Source: Opitutia bacterium (lineage in GTDB: Bacteria; Verrucomicrobiota; Verrucomicrobiia; Opitutales; Opitutaceae). From it: DNA of 64,000 nt. Made by a program: the position numbers and the translations under genes. Positions 46,238-55,492 of this stretch are shown one piece after another; position 1 is the first letter of the stretch; the number at the start of each line of letters is the position of its first letter. The notes below the pieces were generated by a model that was given only the letters and a program-made list of their open reading frames with translations, made no database searches and had not been told where the DNA came from. The stretch lies in assembly GCA_016190985.1 (NCBI GenBank), contig JACPPI010000005.1:94710-158709 (forward strand), written 5' to 3'.

Positions 46238-47178
46238 CAGAGTTTCGCCTTGCCGAGCCGAAAGTTGAAGAGCCCCTGCGGCCGCACGATCATCAGCACG
46301 ATCAGGAGCAGGGAGTAGATGATCATGCGGTATTCGGCGATCGGGCGCAGCACCTCGGGCAGGAGGGTGAGCAGGATGGCGGCGAGGATGACGCCGAGGG
46401 TGTTGCCCATGCCGCCGAGGATGACCATGACGACGATCTCGATGCTTTTCGTGAAGTCGAAGCCGGTCGGCGTGATGGTCATCTTGAAGTGGCCGTAGAG
46501 CCCGCCTGCCGCGCCGGCGAAAAACGCACCGACCACGAAGGCCACGATCTTGTAGCGCGTGGTGTTGAGGCCGACGGCCTCGGAAGCGACCTCGTCGTCC
46601 TTGGTGGCGAGGAACCCCCGCCCGTAGGTCGAGTGGACGAGGCAGGTGACGGTGAAGACGGCCAGCGCGACGAAGGCGAGGACCCAGAAGATGGAGGTGT
46701 AGGCCGGGATGCCGTTGAGGCCGAGCGCGCCGCCGAGGTCTTCCACATTCTGGAAAATGACGCGGATAATCTCGCCGAAGCCGAGGGTGACGAGGGCGAG
46801 GTAGTCGCCCTTGAGGCGGAGCGAGGGGATGCCCACGCCCAACCCGGCCAGCGCGGCGCCGAGGCCGCCGGCGGTGAGCGCGGCGAGGAACATCAGGCCC
46901 TGTTGCAGGACGGTGCCGCCCTCCTCGCCCAGAATCCTGGGCCCGAGGAACAGCGAGACGGCGGCGGCGGCGTAGGCGCCGACCGACATGAAACCGGCGT
47001 GGCCGAGCGAGAACTGGCCAGTGTAGCCGTTCACGAGGTTGAGCGAAACGGCGAGGATGATGTTGATCCCGATGCCGATGATGACGTCGAGGTAGTAGGG
47101 ATCAATCCGGTCGGAAAAATACGAAATGCCGGCGGCGGCCAACAGCGCGAGCAGGAGGTAGAGGTGCGGGCGCGGCAT
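46237..47178 (-). CDS. livM: Branched-chain amino acid ABC transporter permease LivM
   Basis: 313 residues with about 8-9 helices. SLNLVNGYTGQFSLGHAGFM and the EAA-like AVGLNTTRYKIVAF region identify LivM. Inner-membrane permease partner of LivH. Confidence 0.95.
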   Translation of the reverse strand: MPRPHLYLLLALLAAAGISYFSDRIDPYYLDVIIGIGINIILAVSLNLVNGYTGQFSLGHAGFMSVGAYAAAAVSLFLGPRILGEEGGTVLQQGLMFLAALTAGGLGAALAGLGVGIPSLRLKGDYLALVTLGFGEIIRVIFQNVEDLGGALGLNGIPAYTSIFWVLAFVALAVFTVTCLVHSTYGRGFLATKDDEVASEAVGLNTTRYKIVAFVVGAFFAGAAGGLYGHFKMTITPTGFDFTKSIEIVVMVILGGMGNTLGVILAAILLTLLPEVLRPIAEYRMIIYSLLLIVLMIVRPQGLFNFRLGKAKL

Positions 47179-47182
47179 GGTT

Positions 47183-48073
47183 TCAGACCTTCTCGACGGT
47201 GGACTTGCCCAGCAGGCCGGCGGGCCGGAAGAGCAGGATGATGATGAGGATCGCGAACGCGATGGCGTCCTTGTAGGTGGACCATTGGCTGCCGTTCACG
47301 AAGGTCTCGACCGTGCCCAGCAGCAGGCCGCCGAGCGCGGCGCCGGGGATGTTGCCGATGCCGCCGAGCACGGCGGCGACGAAGGCCTTGAGGCCGGGCA
47401 TGACGCCCATCAGCGGGTCGATCGACGGGTAGTTGAGCGCGTAGAGGATGCCGCCGGCGGCGGCGAGGGCGGAGCCGAGGCCGAAGGTGAAGGAAATGAC
47501 GACGTCGTTGTTGATGCCGACGAGCTGCGCGGCCTTGGGGTTGAGGGACACGGCGCGCATGGCGGTGCCGATCTTCGTGCGGTGCACGATGAACTCCAGC
47601 GCCACCATGAGGAAGGCGGCCACCGCGATGACGACGACCTGGTTGGAGGAGATGACCAGGCTGCCGAAGGTGAAATTGACGGAGGGGAACACGGCGGGGA
47701 AGGTGCGCGGGGTGGCGCCGAAGAAGACCTGGCCGGAATACTCCAGCAGCAGCGACACGCCGATGGCGGTGATGAGGACGTTGAGCGTGGCCGCGCCGCG
47801 CAGCGGCCGGTAGGCGAGCTTCTCGATGAGCATACCCAGCACGGCGCACCCGAGCATGGCGACGAGCAGCACGACGAGTCCACCCCACACGGTGTTTTCC
47901 GGCACGAGCCTGCCGAGGTAATAGCCGATGAAGGCGCCGACCATGAAAACGTCGGAATGCGCGAAGTTGATGAAGCGCAGGACGCCGTAGACCATCGTGT
48001 AGCCGAGCGCGATGAGCGCATAGATGGCCCCGAGGGACAGGCCGTTGAGGAGTTGCTGCAGGAATTCGGACAA
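47183..48073 (-). CDS. livH: Branched-chain amino acid ABC transporter permease LivH
   Basis: 296 residues, eight or so helices. GLSLGAIYALIALGYTMVYG and the region AVSLNPKAAQLVGINNDVVI (EAA loop) are diagnostic. Four bases separate it from livM. Confidence 0.95.
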   Translation of the reverse strand: MSEFLQQLLNGLSLGAIYALIALGYTMVYGVLRFINFAHSDVFMVGAFIGYYLGRLVPENTVWGGLVVLLVAMLGCAVLGMLIEKLAYRPLRGAATLNVLITAIGVSLLLEYSGQVFFGATPRTFPAVFPSVNFTFGSLVISSNQVVVIAVAAFLMVALEFIVHRTKIGTAMRAVSLNPKAAQLVGINNDVVISFTFGLGSALAAAGGILYALNYPSIDPLMGVMPGLKAFVAAVLGGIGNIPGAALGGLLLGTVETFVNGSQWSTYKDAIAFAILIIILLFRPAGLLGKSTVEKV

Positions 48074-48165
48074 GCGTGGAACGGGAAAGTTACCCCGAAA
48101 GCTAGGGGCGCTGCGGGCCGCGGGTCAATGGTCGCGTTTCGGCCCGCCTGATCCTTCCGGGCTAA

Positions 48166-49281
48166 TCAGGGATCAATGGTCTCGACGAACTCGGTGCGGC
48201 CGTCCTTGACCCGCATCATGACGGCGGACTTGGTCGCATTGCGCTCCCGGTCGATGGTGATGCGGCCGGTGACGCCGGGGAAATCGGTGGTGGCGGCGAG
48301 GGCGGCGCGCACCGCGGGGCCGTCGGTCGTGCCGGCGCGGCGCATGGCATCGGCGCAGAGCATCATGGCGTCGTAGCCGAGGGCGGCGGTGCTGTCGGGG
48401 GTCTCGTTGTCCCAGCGCGCGCGGAACCGGCGGACAAAGTCCCGGACGTGGGGCGCGGAGTTGTCCGCCGAGAAGCCGGTGGAGTAATAGGTCTCCTCGA
48501 CGGCCTTGCCGCCGATCTCGACCAGTTGCGGGGCCTCCCAGCCGTCGCCGCCGATGACGGTGCTGGCGAGGCCCAGTTCGCGCGCCTGCCGGCAGATCAG
48601 CGCGGCCTCGGTGTAATAGCCGGGCACGGCGATCACGTCGGGCTGGAAGGTGCGCATGGCGGTGAGCTGGGCCTTGAAGTCCTTGTCGCCCTCGGCGTAT
48701 TTCTGCTCGGCGACGATCTCGCCGCCGAGCGCGGTGAATTTCTTGCGCAGCTCGGTTGACAGCCCGACGCCGTAGGGGGTCACGGGCGTCAGCAGCGCGA
48801 GGCGCCGGGCGTGCAGGCTTTCGCGGGCGAACTTCGCCAGCACGGCGCCTTGGAACGGGTCGATGAAGCAGACGCGGAAGATGTAATCCCCGATGGTCGT
48901 CACCTTCGGGTTGGTCGAGGAGATCGCCATCATCGGGATGCGGGCGTTCTGGCAGAGCGGGGCGGCCTCGAGGGAATTGCTGGAGGGATTGCCGCCGAGG
49001 ACGGCAACGACCTTGTCGCGGGAGAGGAGCTTTTTGACGGCGGTGGCCGACTCGCCGGCCCGGGACTGGATGTCCTCGACGCGGTATTCGACCGGGCGGC
49101 CGAGCAGGCCGCCGGCCGCGTTGAGCTCCTCGATCGCCAGCATGATGCCCTTGCGGCTGACGATGCCGAAGGAGGCGTCCTTGCCCGTGAGCGAACCGTA
49201 ATGGCCGATCTTGATCGGCTCGGCGGCGGGGGCGCCAACTGCCAGGGCCAAAGCGAGGAAAAACATCCGCACACCCGTCAT
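48166..49281 (-). CDS. Liv-type substrate-binding protein, paralogue 1
   Basis: 371 residues. Signal peptide (RMFFLALALAVGAPAA), then the Peripla_BP_6 fold: IKIGHYGSLTGKDASFG, AIEELNAAGGLLGRPVEY, VVAVLGGNPSSNSL, PGYYTEAALICRQARELG, ALGYDAMMLCADAMRRAG. Binds a small amino acid-like ligand for LivHMGF. ATG 49281 or 49266 are possible starts; 49281 lies at the edge of dispersed repeat 49277-49388. Closest to livH, the likely original binding protein. Confidence 0.92.
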   Translation of the reverse strand: MTGVRMFFLALALAVGAPAAEPIKIGHYGSLTGKDASFGIVSRKGIMLAIEELNAAGGLLGRPVEYRVEDIQSRAGESATAVKKLLSRDKVVAVLGGNPSSNSLEAAPLCQNARIPMMAISSTNPKVTTIGDYIFRVCFIDPFQGAVLAKFARESLHARRLALLTPVTPYGVGLSTELRKKFTALGGEIVAEQKYAEGDKDFKAQLTAMRTFQPDVIAVPGYYTEAALICRQARELGLASTVIGGDGWEAPQLVEIGGKAVEETYYSTGFSADNSAPHVRDFVRRFRARWDNETPDSTAALGYDAMMLCADAMRRAGTTDGPAVRAALAATTDFPGVTGRITIDRERNATKSAVMMRVKDGRTEFVETIDP

Positions 49282-49388
49282 CCTGCCTGTCCGCCATAGC
49301 CTTGGCGACGGCGGAAGCGAAGCGAAGGATCCAGCGGGATGGACGCCGATGGTCATGCTGCTGGATTCTTCACTGCGTTCAGAATGAC
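49277..49388. repeat. Composite dispersed repeat between binding-protein genes 1 and 2
   Basis: GTCATCCTGCC..CAGAATGAC ends are the GTCATTCTGAG family. A second unit of the GCCTTGGCGACGGCGGA family (49292-49325) is nested inside. The left end supplies the probable start codon of paralogue 1. Confidence 0.7.
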
Positions 49389-49423
49389 GGATCGGGGAAA
49401 TACATTGGCCGGAATGGGCGGCA

Positions 49424-50539
49424 TCACGGCGCGACGGTCTTGTGGAATTTCAGTTTGCCGTCGGTGATCGTGATGATGGTCGCGGGTTTGGAGGCGTTGC
49501 GGTCCTTGTCGATCGTCGTCGAGCCGCTGGCGCCGGAGAAATTTCTGGTGGCGGCAAGGGCCTCGCGGAGCTTGGGGCCGTCGGTGCCGCCGGCGCGCTT
49601 GATGGCATCGACGAGGATGTAGAGGGCGTCATAGCCAAGGGCGGCGTAGGCGTCCGGCGTTTCCCCGTTCCAGCGGGCCTTGAATTTCTTCACGAATTCG
49701 GCGACTCCCGGCTCCTTGTTTTCCGGGGTGAAATGCGTGGAATAGTAGCTGTTGTTGAGCGCGTCCCCGCCGATCTCGAGCAGCTTTTCCGATTCCCAGC
49801 CGTCGCCGCCGAAGAGCGGCATGGGCAGCCCGAGACTGCGGGCCTGCCGGGCGATGAGCGCGGCTTCGGTGTAGTAGCCGGGCACGAAGACGGCGTCGAC
49901 GTTGGCGGCCTTGATGGCGGTGAGCTGGGCGCGGAAGTCCTTGTCGCCCTCGCTGAACTTCTGCTCGGCCACCACCGTGCCGCCGGCGGCGGTGAACGTC
50001 TCCTTGAAGAACTTCGCGAGGCCCACGCTGTAGGCGCTCGAAACGCTGGTGAGGGTGGCGACCTTCCTTGCCTTGAGATCGGTCAGGGCGAACTTGGCCA
50101 TCACGGTGCCCTGGAAGTCGTCGATGAAGCACACCCGGAAGATGTAGTTGCCCTTCTGGGTGACGGCGGGGTTGGTCGCGCCGGTGGCGATCATGGGGAT
50201 CCTGGCCCCCTGGGCGAGCGGGGCGACCTCAAGCGAACGGCCGGAAGTCACTTCGCCCAGCACGGCGATCACCTTGTCGCGGGAGATGAGCTTCTTGGCG
50301 ATGGTGGCCGATTCACCGGGTTTGGATTGGTTGTCTTCGGTGATCAGCTCGATCGGGCGGCCGAGGACGCCGCCGGCCGCATTGAGCTCCTCCAGGGCGA
50401 GCTGGATGCCCTTGTGCTGTGACTGGCCGAACGTGGCGTCCTTGCCGGTCAGGCAGGCGAATTCGCCGACCTTGATGGGGTCGGCGGCGGTGAGCGCGGC
50501 GGCGGTGAGGAGGGCGAGCAGGAGGGCGGGAGTTTTCAT
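49424..50539 (-). CDS. Liv-type substrate-binding protein, paralogue 2
   Basis: 371 residues. Signal peptide (ALLLALLTAAALTA). IKVGEFACLTGKDATFG, LITEDNQSKPGESATIAKKL, VAVLGEVTSGRSLEVAPL, PGYYTEAALIARQARSLG. Very close to paralogue 3 in the ligand-binding lobes; differs in loops that contact ligand in this family. Second in the tandem array. Confidence 0.92.
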   Translation of the reverse strand: MKTPALLLALLTAAALTAADPIKVGEFACLTGKDATFGQSQHKGIQLALEELNAAGGVLGRPIELITEDNQSKPGESATIAKKLISRDKVIAVLGEVTSGRSLEVAPLAQGARIPMIATGATNPAVTQKGNYIFRVCFIDDFQGTVMAKFALTDLKARKVATLTSVSSAYSVGLAKFFKETFTAAGGTVVAEQKFSEGDKDFRAQLTAIKAANVDAVFVPGYYTEAALIARQARSLGLPMPLFGGDGWESEKLLEIGGDALNNSYYSTHFTPENKEPGVAEFVKKFKARWNGETPDAYAALGYDALYILVDAIKRAGGTDGPKLREALAATRNFSGASGSTTIDKDRNASKPATIITITDGKLKFHKTVAP

Positions 50540-50549
50540 GGGGAAAGGG

Positions 50550-51683
50550 TCAGGGGTGGACAGCCTGGACAAAGCGGTAGGCGCCGTTCTTCACCGTGAG
50601 GACGACGGCGGACTTGGTCGGGTTGCGCTGGGCGTCAAACGTGATGCGGCCGGTGACCCCGGGGAAGTTCGTGGTGGCGGCGAGGGCGTCGCGGAGCTTG
50701 GGGCCGTCGGTGGTGCCGGCGCGGCGGATGGCGTCGATGGCGAGCATGACGTTGTCGTAGCCGAGGGCGGAGATGGCGTTGGAGTCGACGCCCCAGCGTT
50801 GCCGGAAGCGCTGGTTGAACGCGACGACGGCGGGCGCCTGGTTCTCCGCCGAGTAGTGGGTGGAGAAATAGGAGCCCTCCACGGCCGCGCCGCCGATCTG
50901 GATCAGCTCGGGCGATTCCCAGGCGTCGATGCCGAGCAGCGGCACGGCGAGGCCGAGTTCGCGCGCCTGCTTGCAGATGAGCGCGGCTTCCGCGTAATAG
51001 CCCGGCACGAAGACGCCCTCCACGCCGGCCGCCTTGATGGCGGTGAGCTGGGCGCGGAAGTCCTTGTCGCCCTCGCCATATTTCTGCTCGAGCGCCACGG
51101 CGCCGCCGCCGCCGGTGAATTTTTCGCGGAAGTATTTGGCGAGGCCGACGCTCTGCGCGGAGGACACCGAGGACAACACGGCCACGCGCCGCAGCTTCAG
51201 GGCCTCCAGGGCGAACTGCGCCATGACCGTGCCCTGGAAATCATCGATGAAGCAGAGGCGGAAAATGTAGTCGCCCTTGGTCGTGACCGAGACGTTGGTC
51301 GCGCCGGGCGAGAGGAGGGGGATGCGGGCGTTCTGGCAGATGGGGGCGGCCTCGAGCGTGCGCCCGGAGGTGAGGTCGCCCAGGACGATGACGACCTTCT
51401 CGCGGGAAATGAGCTTCTTCACGACGGTGGCGGACTCGCCCGGCTTGGACTGGTTGTCCTCGGTGATCAGCGCAAGTTTCCGGCCGAGAACGCCGCCGCC
51501 GGCGTTGGCCTCCTCGAGGGCGAGGACGGCGCCCTGGTGGACGCTCTGGCCATAGGAGGCCTCCTTGCCGGTGAGCGAGGCGAACTCGCCGAGCCGGATG
51601 GCCTCCCGGGCGTTCAGGCTGGCGGCCAGCACACCGGCGCCAAGGGCGAGCCAAACGCGGGGGGACAGATGACGGATGAGCAT
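50550..51683 (-). CDS. Liv-type substrate-binding protein, paralogue 3
   Basis: 377 residues. N-terminal signal (WLALGAGVLAASLNA). IRLGEFASLTGKEASYG, LITEDNQSKPGESATVVKKL, VIVLGDLTSGRTLEAAPI, PGYYAEAALICKQARELG. First gene of the liv unit. 10 bases before paralogue 2. The three copies probably widen the substrate range. Confidence 0.92.
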   Translation of the reverse strand: MLIRHLSPRVWLALGAGVLAASLNAREAIRLGEFASLTGKEASYGQSVHQGAVLALEEANAGGGVLGRKLALITEDNQSKPGESATVVKKLISREKVVIVLGDLTSGRTLEAAPICQNARIPLLSPGATNVSVTTKGDYIFRLCFIDDFQGTVMAQFALEALKLRRVAVLSSVSSAQSVGLAKYFREKFTGGGGAVALEQKYGEGDKDFRAQLTAIKAAGVEGVFVPGYYAEAALICKQARELGLAVPLLGIDAWESPELIQIGGAAVEGSYFSTHYSAENQAPAVVAFNQRFRQRWGVDSNAISALGYDNVMLAIDAIRRAGTTDGPKLRDALAATTNFPGVTGRITFDAQRNPTKSAVVLTVKNGAYRFVQAVHP

Positions 51684-51843
51684 AGGGGGAAAACCGACGC
51701 CGACCTAAAGGCAGCCGGGCGGGGCTTTCAACCCGCAACTGCCGGAACATGAGAGTATCGGCGCCGGCGCTTGTTCCCGCCCCGGGCGGCACCGGGCGCG
51801 ATTGGCTTTGCCCCGCCCCGGGCGGCTGTTTGACTGCCGGGGC

Positions 51844-52956
51844 TTGAATCTCCTCGACCGCTACCTCCTCGGCGAATGGCTGAAAATGCTCGGGCTGCTG
51901 CTCGCGGCGACGATGGGCCTGCTCCTCATGGCGGCGCTCTACGACAATTTCCGCGACCTCATCCAGGTCGGCGCCGGGGCGGGGGACATGCTGCTCTATT
52001 ACTCGACCCTGATGCCGAGTTACCTCTCCATCGTGCTCCCGCTGTCGCTGCTGCTGTCGCTTCTCTTTGTGCTGGGCAAGCTCCACCGCAACAACGAGCT
52101 CACGGCGGTGCGCGCGGCCGGGCTGAACATCTTCGCCACCACCCGCGCGCTCTGGGTGGCCGGCGCCGCGCTCTGCGGCGTGTCGCTCCTGCTCAACGCC
52201 CGGGTCGTGCCGTGGTCGGTCGAGGCCTCGCGCAGCCTGCTCGAGAGCTTCGAATTCCGCGCCGAGGCCAAGGCCGTGCCCGGCGGCACGCTCGGCGTGG
52301 TGTCGGGCGTGACCTTCGACAACCAGCGGCAGAACCGCATGTGGTTCATCAACCGCTACAGCCGTTTCTCGGGCACGGCCTACGGCGTCACCGTGTCGGA
52401 GCTGGACCAGGCCCGCCGCGAAAGGTCCCGCCTGATGGCGCGCGAGGGCGTCTACGATCTCCTCCGCCACGAATGGACCTTCAAGGACGGGCGCGAGATG
52501 GCGTTCGATGTGGAGCAGGGCGAACTGGTGCGCACGGTCCCGTTCGCGAGCAAGACCTTCCCGGATTTCAACGAGGATCCCGGGCTCATGCTGCTGATCG
52601 ACCGCCGGCCCGGCCTGCTCTCCTTCAACGAGCTGGGCCGCATCGTCGCTTACTTCTCGGCCGAGAACAACCCGAAGCTCATCCCCTACGAGGTGCGCTA
52701 TTACAGCCTGCTCTGCGACACGATCGGGCCGCTCATCATCATCGCCATCGCCATCCCCTTCGCCGCCTCGGGCACGCGGGTGAGCCCCGCGGTCGGCGTC
52801 TCGAAGTCCATCGGGCTTTTCTTCCTGTATTATGTCCTCACCAGCCTGGCCACGATGCTGGGCGGCCGCGGCTACCTCGAGCCGATGTGGGCGGCGCTGA
52901 TGCCCAACCTCGCGATGATCGGCCTCGCGGCCTGGTTCTTCGGCCGGATGCGCTAG
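51844..52956 (+). CDS. lptG: LptG/LptF-type lipopolysaccharide export permease
   Basis: 370 residues. TTG 51844 begins LNLLDRYLLGEWLKML, the typical start of the YjgP/YjgQ family; an earlier TTG (51802) lies in GC-rich leader. Six helices with a large periplasmic domain between (about 120-270): SLLLSLLFVLGKLHRNNELTA, FVVSGVTFDN-like region, GPLIIIAIAIPFA near the C-terminus. Part of the Lpt complex that moves lipopolysaccharide to the outer membrane. Its usual partner (lptF) is not adjacent. Confidence 0.88.
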   Translation: MNLLDRYLLGEWLKMLGLLLAATMGLLLMAALYDNFRDLIQVGAGAGDMLLYYSTLMPSYLSIVLPLSLLLSLLFVLGKLHRNNELTAVRAAGLNIFATTRALWVAGAALCGVSLLLNARVVPWSVEASRSLLESFEFRAEAKAVPGGTLGVVSGVTFDNQRQNRMWFINRYSRFSGTAYGVTVSELDQARRERSRLMAREGVYDLLRHEWTFKDGREMAFDVEQGELVRTVPFASKTFPDFNEDPGLMLLIDRRPGLLSFNELGRIVAYFSAENNPKLIPYEVRYYSLLCDTIGPLIIIAIAIPFAASGTRVSPAVGVSKSIGLFFLYYVLTSLATMLGGRGYLEPMWAALMPNLAMIGLAAWFFGRMR

Positions 52957-52960
52957 CCGT

Positions 52961-53398
52961 TCACGGCAGGAACGGCGGCGGCCACTTGAGAAACTCCAGC
53001 GTGGCGATCCGGTGCCAGTTGGAGAACAGGATGACGCCCCACACGACGATGCAGTTGAGGTAGGCGAGGAAGACCGCCGCGCTGCCCATGTCCTTCGCGC
53101 GCTTCGCGAACGGCCGCTTCTCGAGCGAGATGTCGTCGATCGTCCATTCGACGGCGGAGTTCAGCAGCTCGGCGATGACGATGAGGAAGAGCGACGCGAT
53201 CATCACCGCGGTCGACACGGCGTTGACCGGCAGGATGACGGCGAAGGGCGTGAGGATGGCGACGAAGATGAGGTCCTCGCGGAAGGAGGGCTCATGCCGC
53301 ACCGCCGCCCAGAAGCCCTCGACGGCATAGCGCACCGAGGCGAAGAAATTCCGGAAATCGCGGCGCTTGGATTCGGGCGGAGGGATGGGATCGCTCAC
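52961..53398 (-). CDS. dgkA: Diacylglycerol kinase (DgkA/UndPK-like)
   Basis: 145 residues. SVRYAVEGFWAAVRHEPSFR, then the conserved catalytic run IAELLNSAVEWTIDDIS and AKRAKDMGSAAVFLA. Three hydrophobic helices. Recycles diacylglycerol or phosphorylates undecaprenol in the inner membrane. GTG start at 53398. Convergent with lptG, gap 4 bases. Confidence 0.93.
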   Translation of the reverse strand: MSDPIPPPESKRRDFRNFFASVRYAVEGFWAAVRHEPSFREDLIFVAILTPFAVILPVNAVSTAVMIASLFLIVIAELLNSAVEWTIDDISLEKRPFAKRAKDMGSAAVFLAYLNCIVVWGVILFSNWHRIATLEFLKWPPPFLP

Positions 53399-53445
53399 GT
53401 CGGCAGTCTCCCAGCCGGCCGGCCGGCGGACAAACCAAATTCGCG

Positions 53446-53949
53446 TCAGGCGTTCAGCAGCCGGAAGCCAGTCGTCTCGGGCAGGCCGAGCGACCGGCAG
53501 GCCTGCAACACGGTCTCGTCGTGGCAGCCGATGAATTCCAGCAGCCGGCAGACAAAGCGGCGCTTGGTCGTGTCGTCGATCGTCATCACGGCCCAGAACT
53601 GGGTGCCGGCGATCTGGCGGGCGTGGTGGCGGGCGCGCACCTCGTTGATCTCGTCGCGGTTGAACATCAGGTAGCGCAGCCCGCTTTCCTGGTGTGCAAT
53701 GAAGCCGGCGAAATCCGCCGCGCAGTTTGTCGCGCACCACGCCAGCAGGGCGAGGTAGCGTTCGCCCGGGTCGGCGTGGGCCGGAAACTCCGCGCTGGTG
53801 AGGTGGAACAAAAGGCTGTCGCCGCCGAGCGGGGGCCGGCCGTCGCCGACCATGGCGGCGATCAGCTCGGCGGGGGAAAGGTTCTTGGCCACCGCCAGCC
53901 GCTGGAGGGCCGCGTAAGTCTCATCACTCAGTTCGACGAGCTTTTTCAT
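53446..53949 (-). CDS. SeqA-like protein (weak similarity)
   Basis: 167 residues. N-terminal MKKLVELSDETYAALQRLAV, AKNLSPAELIAAMV parallels the SeqA oligomerisation region (EVDEELYRYIASH...SASDILRRML). The C-terminal part, RYLALLAWCATNCAADFAGF, GLRYLMFNRDE, ARQIAGTQFWAVMTIDDTTK and RRFVCRLLEFIGC, follows the order of the SeqA DNA-binding domain (RFMLLLSTLYS, TRVYFAADEQ, KHVPGTPYWVITNTNTGRK, IEHIMQSM). The Asn pair of SeqA (ITNTNT) that reads hemimethylated GATC is not conserved. A divergent homologue is likely; a role in replication control is not shown. Confidence 0.55.
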   Translation of the reverse strand: MKKLVELSDETYAALQRLAVAKNLSPAELIAAMVGDGRPPLGGDSLLFHLTSAEFPAHADPGERYLALLAWCATNCAADFAGFIAHQESGLRYLMFNRDEINEVRARHHARQIAGTQFWAVMTIDDTTKRRFVCRLLEFIGCHDETVLQACRSLGLPETTGFRLLNA

Positions 53950-54074
53950 GGGGCAATTTACCCGCAGCGCGCGGGTGTGCAACTCCGGACCGATGAAGCG
54001 CGCGAAGTCTGGGATGCAGAAGTGAATCCCTGCGTTCATCCCCCTTTTCCCGGGAAAAGGACGGGATGTTTGCC

Positions 54075-54129
54075 GTGGGAGCGAGCCTGCTCGCGACCTG
54101 GCGTGTGTCGCGAGCAAGCTTGCGCCCAC
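54075..54129. repeat. 'GTGGGAGCGAGC' inverted dispersed repeat
   Basis: GTGGGAGCGAGCCTGCTCGC at 54075 and TCGCGAGCAAGCTTGCGCCC at 54108 are inverted. A single related unit (TCGCGAGCAAGTTCGCCCCC) is at 6838-6860. Confidence 0.75.
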
Positions 54130-54171
54130 AAAGGATTGCCCCGGCCTTTTGATTGCCGATGCTGCTTCCGC

Positions 54172-54864
54172 ATGGGCACGGCATTGATCGCGGGGGCGAG
54201 CGGACTGGTCGGCGGAGAGCTGCTGCAGCAGTTGCTCCGGGCCCACGAGTATGAGCGCGTCGTCGCGGTGGGCCGCCGGCGCCTGGATGTGAGCCATCCC
54301 AAACTGACACAGGTGGCCGCGGATTTTGCGGCATTGGAGCAGGTGGCCGCCGACCTGCGTTGCACCGACGCCTTTTGCTGCCTCGGCACCACGATCAAGG
54401 CGGCGGGTTCGACAAGCTCAGGGCGGGCGGGCGCGCGCGCGGCCTTCCGCGCGGTGGACCACGCCGCCGTGCTGGCTTTCGCGTGGGCGGCGCAACGTGC
54501 CGGCGCGCAGCGGTTCTTCGTCGTGTCGGCGCTCGGGGCGGATGCCGGCTCGCGGGTCTTCTACAACCGCGTGAAAGGCGAGACGGAGGATGCGCTGCCG
54601 GTGCTCGGGTTCTCCACGCTGGCGATCTTCCGGCCGAGCCTGCTGCTCGGACGGCGCGCCGAAGCGCGGCTCGGGGAACGCGTGCTGGCCGCCGTGCTCT
54701 GGCTGGCGGAGCCGCTGTTGGTCGGACGCCTCCGGAAATACCGGGCGATTCAGGCCGAGGTGGTGGCGCGGGCGATGGTGCGCACCTCGTTCGGCCGCGC
54801 GGGGCAGGGCCTGCTGGTCTATCCGTCCGACCAGATCCAGGATCTGGGCGGCTTCGGCGCCTGA
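54172..54864 (+). CDS. NAD(P)-binding Rossmann protein (HTATIP2-like)
   Basis: 230 residues. Rossmann GASGLVGGELLQQLL at the N-terminus; CLGTTIKAAG and FVVSALGADAGSRVFYNRVKGE with YxxxK-like catalytic spacing match NAD(P)H-binding proteins related to oxidoreductase HTATIP2/YbjT. Residues about 76-85 (GSTSSGRAG) are encoded by the GGTTCGACAAGCTCAGGGC dispersed repeat (54401-54427). Substrate unknown. Confidence 0.82.
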   Translation: MGTALIAGASGLVGGELLQQLLRAHEYERVVAVGRRRLDVSHPKLTQVAADFAALEQVAADLRCTDAFCCLGTTIKAAGSTSSGRAGARAAFRAVDHAAVLAFAWAAQRAGAQRFFVVSALGADAGSRVFYNRVKGETEDALPVLGFSTLAIFRPSLLLGRRAEARLGERVLAAVLWLAEPLLVGRLRKYRAIQAEVVARAMVRTSFGRAGQGLLVYPSDQIQDLGGFGA

Positions 54865-54874
54865 GACGTCGCCT

Positions 54875-55492
54875 TCAGCTCCAGTTATAATTGAAGCTCA
54901 CGCTAATTCGCTCCGCCTTTGTCCGGTTGGCCGCGACTTCGTGGCGGAGCCAGCTTTCGAAGAGGATGACATGGCCGGCCTTGGCGGCGTAGGTGATGTG
55001 CAGCCGGTTGGCCGGACGCGCGCCGGCGGTCTTCGGCGGAGCGGCCATGAACTTGCTCAGGCGCGGATCCTCGAACTTCAGGCCCGGGCAGCCGCGCGGG
55101 GTCACGACGTAATACGTGCCGCTGATGAACGAGAGCGGGTGCAGGTGCAGGCTGTGCGCGGCGTGCTCGGGCATGATGTTCACCCAGAAATCCGTCATCA
55201 CGATCGTCCGGCCGCGCAGATCCATGTCGAGCTGCGCGGCGAACTTCCGCGCATGCGCCGTCAGCTTGCGCTCCAGGCCGGCGAAGGTGGAGGAGAACTT
55301 GTGCAGCTGGTTCAGCGAGGCGTAGGAGGTGTAGCCGCCAGGGTAGTTTTTCGCCGACCAGCGCCGTCCGGCGGTGTCGTGATCGCAGAGGCTGCGGCAC
55401 TCCTCGGCCAGCTCCGCGTTGAAGCGGTCGAGCCCGGCCTTTTTCAACGGCTCGTGATAGATGAAAGTGGGAAACCAGGCGCGGGTCGGCAT
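54875..55492 (-). CDS. Putative 2-oxoglutarate/Fe(II) oxygenase (TIGR02466-like)
   Basis: 205 residues. HLHPLSFISGTYYVVTPRGC, FEDPRL, ILFESWLRHEVAANRTKAER and the ending ISVSFNYNWS match the conserved TIGR02466 family (double-stranded beta helix with probable His iron ligands; family function unknown). Convergent with the Rossmann gene, gap 10 bases. ATG 55492. Confidence 0.8.
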   Translation of the reverse strand: MPTRAWFPTFIYHEPLKKAGLDRFNAELAEECRSLCDHDTAGRRWSAKNYPGGYTSYASLNQLHKFSSTFAGLERKLTAHARKFAAQLDMDLRGRTIVMTDFWVNIMPEHAAHSLHLHPLSFISGTYYVVTPRGCPGLKFEDPRLSKFMAAPPKTAGARPANRLHITYAAKAGHVILFESWLRHEVAANRTKAERISVSFNYNWS

